Shown: positions 23,588 through 34,722, counted from the stretch's first letter. The stretch is DNA of 64,000 nt from Lumbricus terrestris (GCA_949752735.1 OX457050.1:44342784-44406783); one strand, 5' to 3'. The notes: a model not told the origin generated them from the letters alone. Made by a program: numbers and translations.

Positions 23588-24145
23588 TGTGATATTCCAC
23601 AATCACCCACGATTTTCCAGTCTCTTCAGTTCTGCAGCGCAGCCTAGGCCTAACCTATTCACTGTACTGCGGTAGCTATGGCTAGGTTATAAGTGTCTAA
23701 AGTTCTTAAACTTGTTCTCTTACAACAAAGATCAGTTTCTTGTATTTTCTTCTTCGATTTCCAATATTCACAAACAACACAACGATGCATCAACGACGAC
23801 AAACAATTCAATTGCACGACAGAAACGCCATCTTATTATATTACTACTCTCCTAACGTCTTCTACACACGACTAGCACTCCTTCTACAACTTATCTCACT
23901 GTCTGAGCGTACGCTCTTCCCTCTGTCGCTCTGTCCTTCTCTCTGCCTCTCTCCGTCAGTCTGTCTGTCTGTCTGTCTCTCTCTCGCGCTCTCCGGCGAC
24001 GGTCGGCCATGCCGCGCCAACTTTCCCGCCAGTCAGCCACCTGCAAGCCTGTCTGTCTGTACGCTCAACAATTAGCTGACCTTGAGCTGGTCTATCCGTA
24101 CGCTCAACGATTAACTGACCACACGCTACACAAAATTAGCTCACA
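23588..24145 (-). repeat. 3' LTR of the Gmr1-like element
   Basis: 558 bp. Its inner side is preceded (minus strand) by a purine-rich tract AAAAGAAAGGAAAGAGGTAA at 24146-24165, the likely polypurine primer. Confidence 0.93.
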
Positions 24146-24255
24146 TTACCTCTTTCCTTTCTTTTAAAGAGAGCTAATTATCTATAAAAATTAGCGAACG
24201 TACCTTAACTAAACAATGCAAACAGTCCATAATATATAACATAAAATATCTTACA

Positions 24256-24471
24256 CTACAATCTAGATAGACAATCGGCTACTACATTCAATTTACCTTT
24301 CTTATAGTTCAACAGAATGTCAAAATTTTGCAATGATAATGACCATCTGACTAACTTAGCAGATTTCGACATTGATTCAGTCAAATAAACTAAAGGATTA
24401 TGGTCTGTAAACACATTGATTTTAGAACCAATAAGAATTTCTTTCAACTTGTTTAAAGCCCATATGATTGC
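24256..24471 (-). CDS. RNase H remainder of the Gmr1-like element
   Basis: Continues the polyprotein frame after the TAG at 24472-24474, ending ...NVVADCLSRL and a normal stop. It holds the rest of RNase H (FTDHNPLVYL). Related elements have a Leu codon where the TAG stands, so a single T-to-A change explains it. Confidence 0.8.
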   Translation of the reverse strand, partial: AIIWALNKLKEILIGSKINVFTDHNPLVYLTESMSKSAKLVRWSLSLQNFDILLNYKKGKLNVVADCLSRL

Positions 24472-27400
24472 CTAGGCTTCCTTCTCAATCGTCGCCCATC
24501 TCCTCTGGGTATCTGTCAGCTTCTGACTGATAACTGAAACGGGACGTTCTATCCCTTCATTGTCCACCTGAGACAGAACAGCTCCCACAGCAAAATCACT
24601 GCTATCACAGTACAAATTAAATGGTTTCCCAATCTCAAACATATATAGAATCACATTTGACAAGACAATCTGTTTAAGGGAATCAAAGGATTTCTGATGT
24701 GCCTCAGTCCAAACAATGTTCTCAGGTACTTTCTTGCTGGTTAAGTCTGTCAATGGTTTAGCAATTTCAGCAAAATTACAAATAAACTGTCTGTAAAACC
24801 CAAAAAATCCTAAGACCTGTTTCACTTCCTTCCTGGTTTCAGGTTTCTTCAAATTAATCAAACTGTCAATCCTATCTGGATTCATCATCTTCTTCCCTGA
24901 TCCTATAAGGTGACCGATGAACTTCACCTCACTCTTACCAAACACACATTTCTTCAAGTTCAACGTTACATTATGCAGCCTAATTTGTTTCAAAAATAAT
25001 TCCAAATGTCTTAAATGAATGTCCCAATCATTAGAATGCACTGCAATGTCATCAACATAAGGTTCAGTGAAATCATGTATCGGTTGCAAAATCATATTTA
25101 TCGCTTTTACAAAAGTCCGTCCAGAGTTAATCATTCCAAAAGGAACACGCGTAAATTCGTACAGTCCATTATGTGTAACAAACGCAGTCTTCCATTGATC
25201 ACTCTTTTTCACAGGACAAGTCCAATAGGCACTGCGACAGTCCATAACAGAAATAAACTTGGATTTTCCGACTTTGCTCAAAACATCATTGACGATTGGC
25301 ATAGGATATCTGCAGTTCTCAGTAAAGGAGTTAATGTATCTGTAGTCACAAGCCAATCTCAAGGATCCATCCTTCTTTTTGACAATGACAAGTGGACTTG
25401 CCATTCTGCTTGACGATGGTTGAATGATGTTTTCTTTCAGCATCTCTTGTATTTGTCTTTCCACTTCTGCCCGGTATATTAGTGGTATTCGATATGCCAT
25501 GAATTCTTTTTCTCGAAAGTCTGGTTTCAACACCACTTCATGTTCTACTAATGTACATAGTCCCGGTTTGTCCGAAAATCTGTCTGCATAACGATTCAGT
25601 ACGTCAAGCAATTGTTTCTGTTGATCGCTCGTAAGGTGTCCAATTTGTTCATAATCCAATTGGAGTGATTTCTGTTTTGTCTCTGAATAGTCTTCCTTCA
25701 GCGGTATTTCTACCACTGATCCAAATTCGTCATCCTCTTCCACGATCAGACCACAAGACAATGTTCTCGTAATGAACTTCCTCATCTTGTTGGCATGAAT
25801 AATCCGTCGACCGTTTTCATTCATGTCCACGAGATACGAATATTTGGATCTTCTTTGCAGGACAGTACATGGACCATGCCATCGTGAGATTAATTTATTG
25901 GTTGACGTTGGATACAGCACGATGACGTTTTCTCCTGGTTCGAATTCTTTATCTTTTGCTCTTTTATTATATTGACTGGCGTATTGTTTTTGCTTTTCTT
26001 CAGCACAGCTCTCGGCGAATGTTAAGGCCTTTTCCATGTCTGCTCTTAAATTCTTCAAGTACTTAGCCGGTTGCACTCCAATGTTCGGTGGTAAATTTAT
26101 CTCTTTGGTCCAGCTTTCTTTAAGAATGGTTAGTGGCCCTCTCGGCAACTTTCCATAGACCAGCAGGTACGGTGCCACTCCTGTAGTTGCATTAGGCACT
26201 TCTCTCAATGCCCAGACTGTAAATGGAATTATTTTATGCCACTGTCTCGGATTTTCCACAATGACATGATGAACCATCTTCTTGAACGTTTGATTCCATC
26301 TCTCCACTAATCCGGCCGCTTCTGGATGTCCTGGCGAATCGAATCGAGGACAACACCCCATCAATTTCAGAAATTCTCTCGTTAAGCTGGCTGTAAAATT
26401 CGTTCCTCTATCACTCGTTATCACTGACGGAACTCCCACATCCATGAACAACTTCATCAGAGCTTCGCATACAGCCTTAGCAGTCAATGACTTCATCAAA
26501 AAGATTGTCGGCCATCTTGTACATGAGTCTACGATGCACAAGCAATACTTATGCCCTGCTGCTGACGTCGGTTCGATTGGTCCTACGACGTCCATTGTCA
26601 TTCTTCTGAACGGCACATCCTCCCTTGGTATTGGCGTAATCGGTACTCGATCCATCACCAAACTTCGTGCTTTCAACTGACACTTCTCACAAGACTTGCA
26701 GAATTTCACCACACCTTTACGCATCCTTGGCCACACAAAGGACAATTTGATACGTTCTCTTGTCTTCTCTTCTCCCAAGTGTCCGCCAAATACTGACTCA
26801 TGTGCCAATTCCATCACCTGAATTCTTCTTTCCTTCGGCAACACCAACTGATACACCAACTGGTCCAACATTTGATGTTTCTTATACATCAACCCATTCA
26901 CCACACTAAACTCAGATCCTTTGTCTTCAGCTATCTTCCACCACGACTTCAGTGACTCGTCATTTCTCTGCTGCTCTTCAAATTTCTTTGCGTCTGCCAA
27001 TTGTCTTTCATCACTCGTATTCTCGGCAAACAAATCTCTCATACTCGTGTCCATTTCACTATCACTTCCAGAATCATCATAATCATCACGTTCACATGCA
27101 ACCATCTCTTCTTCAATTTCATTGCTCCTGGATGTTACTCCTTCTTCTTCTTCTTGAACGCTTTGTTCATCATCGCTTTCTGTGTCATCGTCTAGCAAAA
27201 TTTCATTTAGCTGTTCCTCTTCTCCTTCTTCCACTTCTCTTCTCCGACTCTGTGCTCTCGTAGTCACATTCGCTTGCAATTCTCCTTGCAATACACTCAC
27301 TGGTGGAACCTCTTTCAGTTCTGCGATTATCTCTGGATGTAGCAAGAACTTTTCTTTGTTATCTTTGCACAAGACTGCCGGAATGCTGGCACATACCAAG

Positions 27401-29730
27401 GTTAAATATGGCGCGATATTTACTCCCTTGTCTTTCAAATCTCCTCCTTCGTTATGACAACTCATCCGCACTTCTATTTTCACCAACTTAGCTGGAATGG
27501 GTTCTCCAGCCACACATTGCAAATGTACTCTGCCAATTTCTTCCACTGTCGCTCCTTTCAATAATTCCTCATTGATTACTGGAATCTCAGTACCAGAGTC
27601 AATCAGCGCTTTGACTTGCACGGGATGACAACTGTCATCATTTCCACGTATCTCTACATTTACATGCTGTAAATAAGTCTTCTTCATACGTTGACACTCA
27701 TCTTTGCTTTCAGTTTCTGTTTCTCGACAAGTATCCGTAATGGGAGCAGAATTTACTATTTCTCTCTGTATAGCAAATTGAGGCGTACACTTCATTACTG
27801 ACTTCACTTCCGTTTCGCGGTTGTCTTGTCCTTCCAGCTGATTAGGTGCATTCATTACTTGGATCTGATTTACTCTGAGATTTTCTGCACTTCGAGTAAA
27901 TCTATTTCTCAGATTTGTCATTCTTGGTGGTGCTTGACAATCCTTTATCAAATGTCGGTCTGACTGACAATTATGGCAACGTTTCCTCACAATACCTCTC
28001 TGTTCAGTACTCTCCCGCCTGTAATTGTACGGAGTATATGCTGCATTGCTTTCTCTTTGGCGTCCCATCACTAGAATTCGACTATATATTTGTCTGTCAC
28101 CCGTTGCTTCTCTTCTATCTTGACCAAACTGTCTTCCAGGAGCACTATCTTTCCTTACTTCATTACTTCTGGCTTGGCTTCCCGTTTCTTTGTTACTACT
28201 ATTCCACCTGGTTTGCTTCGAACTATTACCCCATGCTTCATATTTCGGTTTGTCTTGAAACATTAGACCAATTCGATTGTTCACATGTATGTCTGCGAGA
28301 TCTGCAACATTACTAGCTTCCAAGCATTCAGTACCCTCCTTTGCAAGTACAAACTGTAGTGGACCCGGTGGTAGACATTCTTTCAACTTATCCGCCACCA
28401 ACAGATCAAATAACTTCTCATAGTCTTTGCCCACTCGCCTACTTCTGACATAATAGTTCAACAAATTCTTCAATCTTGCTGTAAACATAGTGTATGTCTC
28501 TTCTGCCGTTTTCTTCGCTTCTACAAATCGTGATCGATATTCTCTCGCTGTCAATTTGAATTCTTTTAGTAAATGTTCTTTCACTATGTCGTAATTGTCT
28601 AGATCATCAAAAGACAATCGGTTTAACACCGTTCTCGCTCTTGGTGTCATTAGTGGCAACAGCAATTTGACCCAAAACTGCTTTTCCACCGTAAAACTGT
28701 TGAATGCATTCTCAACTGTCTCAAAATATAATGGCACCTCCATCATATCATATGGCATCTTAGGTAACACGTGTTTCATTGCATCACCTATCTTCTTAAT
28801 CTTAGACACCATTGTCTCACTTTCTCGGATCCTATTTCGTTCTAATTCCTCACGGCTTCTTCTTTCGTCTTCATTTCGTTCCCTCAGTCTATTTTGATCT
28901 TCTTCCCTACGCAGTCCTTCTTGTTCTATCTTCTGCTGCAACAATTCTAACTGCCTTCTGCGTTCCTCCTTTTCAATAGCCATTTCTCGGAGCTGAGCTT
29001 CCTTAAGAGCGAGTTTCTTTTGTTCTATTTGTACTTGTTCTTCCCTTTCTCTTTCCGCTCTTTCCAGACTTTCTTTCTCCATTTTCAATTCTTCCTGTCG
29101 AATTTCTTCGGCTTTTTGTAATTCTGCCAAACGCATGGCTTCCTTGTCTTCCTCGCGAGCCTTTTGCTCTTCGATCTGTTGTTTCCGTATTTCTTCATCA
29201 CTTTTCCTTGCTCTCTCGTATTCTATCATTAATTCCATTCTTCTTCGTTCTGCTTCGTCACGATCTTTTTTCAGTTGTTCTAACTGAAGTTGGAACTGCT
29301 GCTTCTGCATTTCTATCTCATCTTGTCTCATCCTTTCTGCTTTTTCTGTTCTTACTTTTTCCTCTAGTCGAATCTTTTCTAATCGTTCTATCTCTTCTTG
29401 TCTTCGTTCTTTCTCTTCTTGTCTCCTTTGTTCCTCTTTCTCTTTCTCTTCTTGTCTACGTGTGTCCTCTTTCTCTTTCTCTTCTTGTTTCCGTTCTTTC
29501 TCTTCTTGCCTCCTTTGCTCCTCTTTCTCTTTCTCTTCTTGTCTACGCGTGTCCTCTTTCTCTTTCTCCTTTTGTCTCCATTCATTCTCTTCTTGTCTAC
29601 GTTTGTCCTCTTTCTCTTTCTCTTCTTGTTTCCGTTCTTTCTCTTCTTGCCTCCGTTGCTCCTCCCTCATCATCATAAATTGCATCAACGCCTCCATAGA
29701 CATCGGTGCCTGTGGTTTTTCGACTGTTTT
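24472..29730 (-). CDS. Gag-Pol polyprotein of the Gmr1-like element
   Basis: About 1750 codons, numbered here from the ATG at 29703. Domains in order: very long Glu/Lys/Arg coiled coil (1-330), Gag capsid-like region (330-520), CCHC knuckle (about 575-590, CHNCQSDRHLIKDC), and protease (ALIDSGTEI, about 700, catalytic DSG intact). Integrase follows, with an HHCC zinc domain (about 965-1005) and DDE core (MDVVGP, SDRGTNFT, HPEAAGLVERWNQTF; about 1030-1140). RT (about 1400-1600) has YVDD at 25046-25057 and is followed by the RNase H start (LYCDSSDFAVGAVLSQ). It stops at TAG 24472 inside RNase H, and the frame resumes at once. All catalytic motifs I can check are intact, so this copy was recently active. 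Confidence 0.92.
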   Translation of the reverse strand, partial: KTVEKPQAPMSMEALMQFMMMREEQRRQEEKERKQEEKEKEDKRRQEENEWRQKEKEKEDTRRQEEKEKEEQRRQEEKERKQEEKEKEDTRRQEEKEKEEQRRQEEKERRQEEIERLEKIRLEEKVRTEKAERMRQDEIEMQKQQFQLQLEQLKKDRDEAERRRMELMIEYERARKSDEEIRKQQIEEQKAREEDKEAMRLAELQKAEEIRQEELKMEKESLERAEREREEQVQIEQKKLALKEAQLREMAIEKEERRRQLELLQQKIEQEGLRREEDQNRLRERNEDERRSREELERNRIRESETMVSKIKKIGDAMKHVLPKMPYDMMEVPLYFETVENAFNSFTVEKQFWVKLLLPLMTPRARTVLNRLSFDDLDNYDIVKEHLLKEFKLTAREYRSRFVEAKKTAEETYTMFTARLKNLLNYYVRSRRVGKDYEKLFDLLVADKLKECLPPGPLQFVLAKEGTECLEASNVADLADIHVNNRIGLMFQDKPKYEAWGNSSKQTRWNSSNKETGSQARSNEVRKDSAPGRQFGQDRREATGDRQIYSRILVMGRQRESNAAYTPYNYRRESTEQRGIVRKRCHNCQSDRHLIKDCQAPPRMTNLRNRFTRSAENLRVNQIQVMNAPNQLEGQDNRETEVKSVMKCTPQFAIQREIVNSAPITDTCRETETESKDECQRMKKTYLQHVNVEIRGNDDSCHPVQVKALIDSGTEIPVINEELLKGATVEEIGRVHLQCVAGEPIPAKLVKIEVRMSCHNEGGDLKDKGVNIAPYLTLVCASIPAVLCKDNKEKFLLHPEIIAELKEVPPVSVLQGELQANVTTRAQSRRREVEEGEEEQLNEILLDDDTESDDEQSVQEEEEGVTSRSNEIEEEMVACERDDYDDSGSDSEMDTSMRDLFAENTSDERQLADAKKFEEQQRNDESLKSWWKIAEDKGSEFSVVNGLMYKKHQMLDQLVYQLVLPKERRIQVMELAHESVFGGHLGEEKTRERIKLSFVWPRMRKGVVKFCKSCEKCQLKARSLVMDRVPITPIPREDVPFRRMTMDVVGPIEPTSAAGHKYCLCIVDSCTRWPTIFLMKSLTAKAVCEALMKLFMDVGVPSVITSDRGTNFTASLTREFLKLMGCCPRFDSPGHPEAAGLVERWNQTFKKMVHHVIVENPRQWHKIIPFTVWALREVPNATTGVAPYLLVYGKLPRGPLTILKESWTKEINLPPNIGVQPAKYLKNLRADMEKALTFAESCAEEKQKQYASQYNKRAKDKEFEPGENVIVLYPTSTNKLISRWHGPCTVLQRRSKYSYLVDMNENGRRIIHANKMRKFITRTLSCGLIVEEDDEFGSVVEIPLKEDYSETKQKSLQLDYEQIGHLTSDQQKQLLDVLNRYADRFSDKPGLCTLVEHEVVLKPDFREKEFMAYRIPLIYRAEVERQIQEMLKENIIQPSSSRMASPLVIVKKKDGSLRLACDYRYINSFTENCRYPMPIVNDVLSKVGKSKFISVMDCRSAYWTCPVKKSDQWKTAFVTHNGLYEFTRVPFGMINSGRTFVKAINMILQPIHDFTEPYVDDIAVHSNDWDIHLRHLELFLKQIRLHNVTLNLKKCVFGKSEVKFIGHLIGSGKKMMNPDRIDSLINLKKPETRKEVKQVLGFFGFYRQFICNFAEIAKPLTDLTSKKVPENIVWTEAHQKSFDSLKQIVLSNVILYMFEIGKPFNLYCDSSDFAVGAVLSQVDNEGIERPVSVISQKLTDTQRRWATIEKEA

Positions 29731-29928
29731 CTACTCAGCGCCACCCACAGCACCTTTCTCCTCAGCTTCCTTTTTAAGCCAAACCTCAGCTAAAGCTTCC
29801 ATCAAATTTTCCCTAGACATCACATCGACTTCTTCCACATCTAGACCAGCTTCAATTAAATATTTTATTATTCGATCAGAAGCCATCTTTTTTATATTTG
29901 CTCGTTTTTGTTCTGTAAGTTTCTCCAT
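29731..29928 (-). CDS. Gag N-terminus, before an in-frame TAG
   Basis: 65 codons from the true Gag start (MEKLTEQKRANIKKM), matching the start of the sister element. It ends in TAG at 29731-29733. The same frame continues without a break into the 1743-codon ORF. Either a nonsense mutation or an amber readthrough site separates a small N-terminal Gag product from the rest. Confidence 0.8.
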   Translation of the reverse strand: MEKLTEQKRANIKKMASDRIIKYLIEAGLDVEEVDVMSRENLMEALAEVWLKKEAEEKGAVGGAE

Positions 29929-30194
29929 CTTACTTCTTTACTTCAATGATTTGCGTGAAGAAATCGAGGGAGTGGCTATGCTTTTTGTGATTGGTTGACT
30001 GTAATTCTTATTGCTTGTTTATTCAAGGAGCGAGTTTTGTATACCTCTCTCTGGCGTTGCGTTGTCGTAATGTCGTTCGTATGCCCGTTGTATCTTCTCA
30101 CCAGTTGTTCGGATGCTCGGAATGCTTCTCCGGTTGATCAAATGCTCATTCACCTTCTCCCGTGAGGTCGGCTTCTCGTAATGATTTGAAATCC

Positions 30195-30462
30195 ACTGTC
30201 CGTAGCTTGGACTAAAAATCCACCGTTCGTAAATATCCCTCCGTCCGTAACTTGGATACAAAATCCCACCGTCCGTAACTTGGATTGACAATATCCCAAC
30301 GTTCGTAAATATCCTTCCGTCCGTAACTTGGATACGATATCCCAACGTTCGTAAATATCCTTCCGTCCGTAACTTGGATACGATATCCCACCGTTTGTAA
30401 ATATTCCTCCGACTGTAAACTTGGATTGACTATCCCACCGTCCGTAACTTGGATACGATATC
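30195..30462 (-). repeat. Leader tandem repeats of the Gmr1-like element
   Basis: Complex repeats combine CCGTCCGTAACTTGGAT (7 or so copies, plus-strand reading) with CGTTCGTAAATATC spacers between primer site and gag. The unit includes the TCCCACCG word found at the primer site itself, so the array may have grown from it. Confidence 0.75.
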
Positions 30463-30479
30463 CCACCGCTGCCACCAAA
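30462..30479 (-). promoter_or_regulatory. Primer-binding site (tRNA-Leu)
   Basis: On the minus strand TGGTGGCAGCGGTGGGAT follows the 5' LTR after two bases. It is complementary to the 3' end of a leucine tRNA including CCA, all 18 positions by my recollection of tRNA-Leu acceptor sequence. Confidence 0.65.
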
Positions 30480-30849
30480 TGTGATATTCCACAATCACCC
30501 ACGATTTTCCAGTCTCTTCTTTAGTTCTGCAGCGCAGCCTAGGCCTAACCTATTCACTGTACTGCGGTAGCTATGGCTAGGTTATAAGTGTCTAAAGTTC
30601 TTAAACTTGTTCTCTTACAACAAAGATCAGTTTCTTGTATTTTCTTCTTCGATTTCCAATATTCACAAACCACACAACAATGCATCAACGACGACAAACA
30701 ATTCAATTGCACGACAGAAACGCCATCTTATTATATTACTACCCTCCGTCTTCTACACACGACTAGCACTCCTTCTACAACTTATCTCACTGTCTGAGCG
30801 TACGCTCTTCCCTCTGTCGCTCTGTCCTTTTCTCTGCCTCTCTCCGTCA

Positions 30850-30882
<33 letters not shown>

Positions 30883-31042
30883 GCGCTCTCCGGCGACGGT
30901 CGGCCATGCCGCGCCAACTTTCCCGCCAGTCAGCCACCTGCAAGCCTGTCTGTCTGTACGCTCAACAATTAGCTGACCTTGAGCTGGTCTATCCGTACGC
31001 TCAACGATTAACTGACCACACGCTACACAAAATTAGCTCACA
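30480..31042 (-). repeat. 5' LTR of the Gmr1-like element
   Basis: 563 bp, with CTGT and CT-rich microsatellite inside (about 30847-30883). It differs from the other LTR by a few indels and substitutions. Confidence 0.93.
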
Positions 31043-31739
31043 ACTTTAATCAGCTTATCCCTGTTTCCCAATATGATCCTGAATTGCTTACCAAGATACA
31101 CTTTCAGAAATCATATGGTACACAAATCAACCAAGAAATAATAAACTAAACTACCGTTACCAAAATCAAGAAGCCATGTGCAGTAATGATGTTGTTTTAC
31201 TAGGTGTTCAAATAATAGGACCAAAACATTTTGAAATTTGACAGTTTAAAATTTGAAGGATAGCACTGGATTGAAGCCATTCAGTTGTGCAAAAATAGTA
31301 TTTGTACATAATATTAACAGTAAGCTAGACTCATTTTAGCAGGATTGTGTCATATATTATAGTAAATACCGTAATTACTACAACCATGTAATAGTAAATA
31401 ATATTACGGTATATTTTTATAACAGCTCATGTAATGCAATGATGTAAACAGCACCTAGAAACTTAGTTAAGAAAAAATAGTGTTTATACAAATATATAAA
31501 GTAGGTTATACTCATTGCAACATGATAGTATCATATATTATAGTAGTAAATAATGTCATTATAATCATATAATATTAGTAAATAATATCACGGTATATTA
31601 TAACACTTCATGTAAAACAACGATGAAAACAGTAACTAAAAAAATATCATTTTGTGAAATTTTTCTGGGGGGGGGAAATGTCAAATCATATGGTACACAC
31701 AGAGACGTCTAGATTAAACACTGGTAACTGCATCTCCTC

Positions 31740-32023
31740 CATAGGCGTACGGGACATTTCGACAGTGGGGGGTGTGCCAAAAAACTTTTTGCCCGAAAAA
31801 TGTGACGACCTTTTTTTTAGTCATCCGTCCAAAATTCATAGGATTTTCCCGTCCGAAAAACTTATTTGACCCCTGCGTGCCCGGAAAAATTCTCCCGCAC
31901 CTGTTTTGCCCGAAAAAATTTCCGAATTTTTTGCCCATCCGTGCCTCTTTTGCCCGAAAAACACATTTGCCCGAAATTTGGGGGGCATTTGCCCCCTCTG
32001 GATCCCCGCCTCGTACGCCTATA
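31740..32023. mobile_element. hAT-like MITE
   Basis: A 284-bp element with inverted ends CATAGGCGTACG / CGTACGCCTATA and an 8-bp TSD ATCTCCTC (31732-31739, 32024-32031). It inserted one base from the TSD of the neighbouring transposon. It has repeated TTTTGCCCGAAAAA words inside and is non-coding. Confidence 0.75.
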
Positions 32024-32290
32024 ATCTCCTCCATTCTTCCCCTCCTCGAACAGTCCTCATAAATACTGATGAATAACAGAACCATCGAGCGATGAAACAA
32101 CGTGACGTCCACTTAACTGAACAATCGTGATAATAATTTCCGTACTTGCAAAATAGACCAACGTTCAGGCCTTTCAGAAGCGTTGCACAAATGTAGGATA
32201 ATGTTATGTAGACAACACATAAAAATAGTACCAGTATGAGAGGAGGAGTAAATAAATGCACCCATGCATACGTACGTACGTTCATGTACA

Positions 32291-32530
32291 AACATACATA
32301 CATACATACATACATACATACATACATACATACATACATACATACATACATACATACATACATACATACATACATACATACATACATACATACATACATA
32401 CATACATACATACATACATACATACATACATACATACATACATACATACATACATACATACATACATACATACATACATACATACATACATACATACATA
32501 CATACATACATACATACTTACATACATACA
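32291..32530 (+). repeat. (CATA)n microsatellite
   Basis: About 240 bp, nearly perfect. First of three blocks of what looks like one tract interrupted by two insertions (next blocks 34723 and 35659). Confidence 0.97.
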
Positions 32531-34722
32531 TTAGTGTGGTCCAAAAAAATAAAATTCAAGCTAGAATCCAAGACACCCTCCCAGTTTGTTAGACTTGTTA
32601 TTAGTATTATTGAGACCAAATTTCAGCCCCAGATTCGAACTAGAAGATGGTGCTCCATGGCACACAAAATTTACCATATAGAAGTATTAGCTAGAAATCT
32701 TGATACCTTTCTTGTTTGGTCAAAACTCAACATTTGTCATGTAGATGAGCTTTAAATAGTTTCTGTTGTGTTATCATACGTGCCAGAATTAAGACTATAC
32801 AGTTGTTAAGCCAATAAGTGACAAGTGTATTTTATGGAAATGAGACTTCTAGTGATTTGATCATGAAGGATTGAGATTTTTGGTGCCAATTTCTGCAGCA
32901 CTTGTGTACTATCCTTCTGTCGTGCCGTTTTCATGGAGTACCATTAACAAGGAATGCTTAAGAAGACCAGGATGGAACATGCCGAAGTTGAAAGATCTGA
33001 ATTTGTACCACCAGATTATCCTGGGATCTTCAGAGCAGGAAATGTCAACCGCCTGCCAGTGCTGGTTTCAGGCGATGGTGTGTATACTCTTTGGAGTGCC
33101 CAAATTAGCTTCAGTGTCAGGATACAAATCAAATCCAAGGCCATTCATTATTTTCTGGAGTGATGGAAACTCACTGATTATATTCAGGTCTTGAGCTTTG
33201 ACACAACATTATGCCAGCACCGGAATTTTCAATAGAGTGTACGATTTTGCAGGAAGACAAGATAGGCCAAGAGCTCCTGTAGCTGACCTTGACAACATCT
33301 GAGGACTGGAAGTCACATCCGGTACTGAAGCCCTCCAATCCTCCATGCAAGAGTATTCAGCTTTCTCAAGTAAATAAAGTCAGTTTTAGTTTTAGAAAAA
33401 TTACCAAGAACTCATTGAGATATCAATGGTTGACATAGTAAGTCACCTTCAATAAGAAACTGGAGAGTCCAATAAACAATGCACATTGGATGGTACTGCG
33501 CGCCATCAAAATAAACCTTTTAGTGATCGACATGATCTAATCAATCTAAGTACGAAGGAAGAAACTCAGTTTCATCAACTTATGTAATTTGGTGGCCATC
33601 GTCACACAAAGGCATGGATAAAAGACTCCTCTTGCTGTTGTTGCTCCAAAACAAGACCTTTCAAAATGGTCAGATATAGAAAATGCGAGTCAGTTGCCCA
33701 GGAGATCAGCCTTGCTTCCATGAAGGTCCTAGAAAACCACCAGTAGTACCTTGCAGGTTGTAGGTATGGTTATGTGGTCATTTGCCTATAATTTAGAGAC
33801 AAGGTGAAATATTCCACAGAATGACTCTGAAGCCTGGTGAAAGGATGGTGAGGCCTGGTGCTATTGCACTGAAAAATAGATTGCATGGGTGACTTTGCAT
33901 CTCAGCAAATGAGGACACTACCATAATGCCTGAAGATTGGTAATTCTTTTTTACACTTCCACCAGAAAAATAGATCGAGAAAAGAGGATTATAAATAAGG
34001 CAGATACTGAATTCAACACTGGTCAGAGAGTGGTGAAAAACATACCTTTGAGATGTGAGAAGTTGTTCGAGAAATTCAATCGACTCATCACTGATGATGA
34101 AGAAAGCCAAGTGGTCGAGGGAAGTAGGAAAGCTGTCCCCACTCAATCAATAACGAAATCTGCTGTTGACACAGTGCCTCCTGCTTAGCCTTGTGGATTA
34201 TAAAGACCTTATCGGATGCTGGAGTAAGAAAACGAGAACTATCGAGTATCGACATTCATGGACTAAACGATGTTTTTTGACAATTTTGAACATTTCCAAT
34301 TTTTCAAACCAACTGAAATTTTGCATTTAATGCTGACCAATTGCTTAAGTATCACACATATTGTCATATTACAGCAATATTTGATTTATATTGATATATA
34401 ATGGGAAAATGAAAGAAGAGGCTCAACACCGGGAAGAGTGGCGCCGTCGGAAGTTCGAACCTGCCGTGGGGCAGAGAACATGAAGAAGAAGATATAAAAT
34501 ACGATTGTATAGGAATGTATGCTCAACACATTATTTTGCACAGTCAACGTCTATATATTGGTCCATGCAAAGTAACACAGTCGTGGAGCACCGTCTTCCA
34601 GATGGAATAGGAAGCTGAAATTTTGTCTCAATCATACTATTGATAGGTCTAACAAACTGAGAGGGTGTCTTGGTTTCTGGCTTGAACTTTATTTTTTACC
34701 ATGTATCTGTGAACCACACTAA
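32531..34722. mobile_element. Inverted-repeat DNA element inside (CATA)n
   Basis: 2192 bp with long imperfect inverted ends. TTAGTGTGGTCCA...AATAAAATTCAAGC on the left (to about 32660) matches the complement of the right end (about 34567-34722), with a short indel. Both flanks are CATA repeats, so the TSD cannot be defined. There is no transposase. The ORFs at 32.87-33.19 and 33.79-34.19 kb are not recognised. An RTE-like LINE 3' fragment (AQHREEWRRRKFEPAVGQRT) lies at about 34405-34500. Confidence 0.65.

Larger units (their letters stand above)
23588..31042 (-). mobile_element. Full-length Gmr1-like Ty3-type LTR retrotransposon
   Basis: 7455 bp, flanked by a perfect 5-bp TSD ACTTT (23583-23587, 31043-31047). 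LTRs run TGTGA...TCACA and differ mainly by small indels, so insertion is recent. On the minus strand the order is 5' LTR (30480-31042), tRNA-Leu primer site, leader repeats, gag, protease, integrase, RT, RNase H, polypurine tract, 3' LTR. Integrase before RT is the Ty1/copia order on a Ty3-type polymerase, the hallmark of Gmr1-like elements. Only two in-frame TAG codons interrupt the reading frame. Confidence 0.93.
22669..31723. mobile_element. DNA transposon with 88-bp array, split by a retrotransposon
   Basis: Perfect 15-bp inverted ends CAGTGTTTAATCTAG are flanked by a 9-bp direct repeat GTAACTGCA (22660-22668, 31724-31732). Removing the LTR element at 23588-31042 and one TSD leaves about 1.6 kb, with an 88-bp tandem array on the left and AT-rich non-coding DNA on the right. 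There is no transposase. A 9-bp duplication is typical of Mutator-like elements, but I cannot assign a superfamily from the ends alone. Confidence 0.7.

Noticed and set aside
29208..29998. Ser/Phe/Leu-rich plus-strand ORFs
   Set aside because: Antisense shadow of the Glu/Lys coiled coil of the Gmr1-like Gag.
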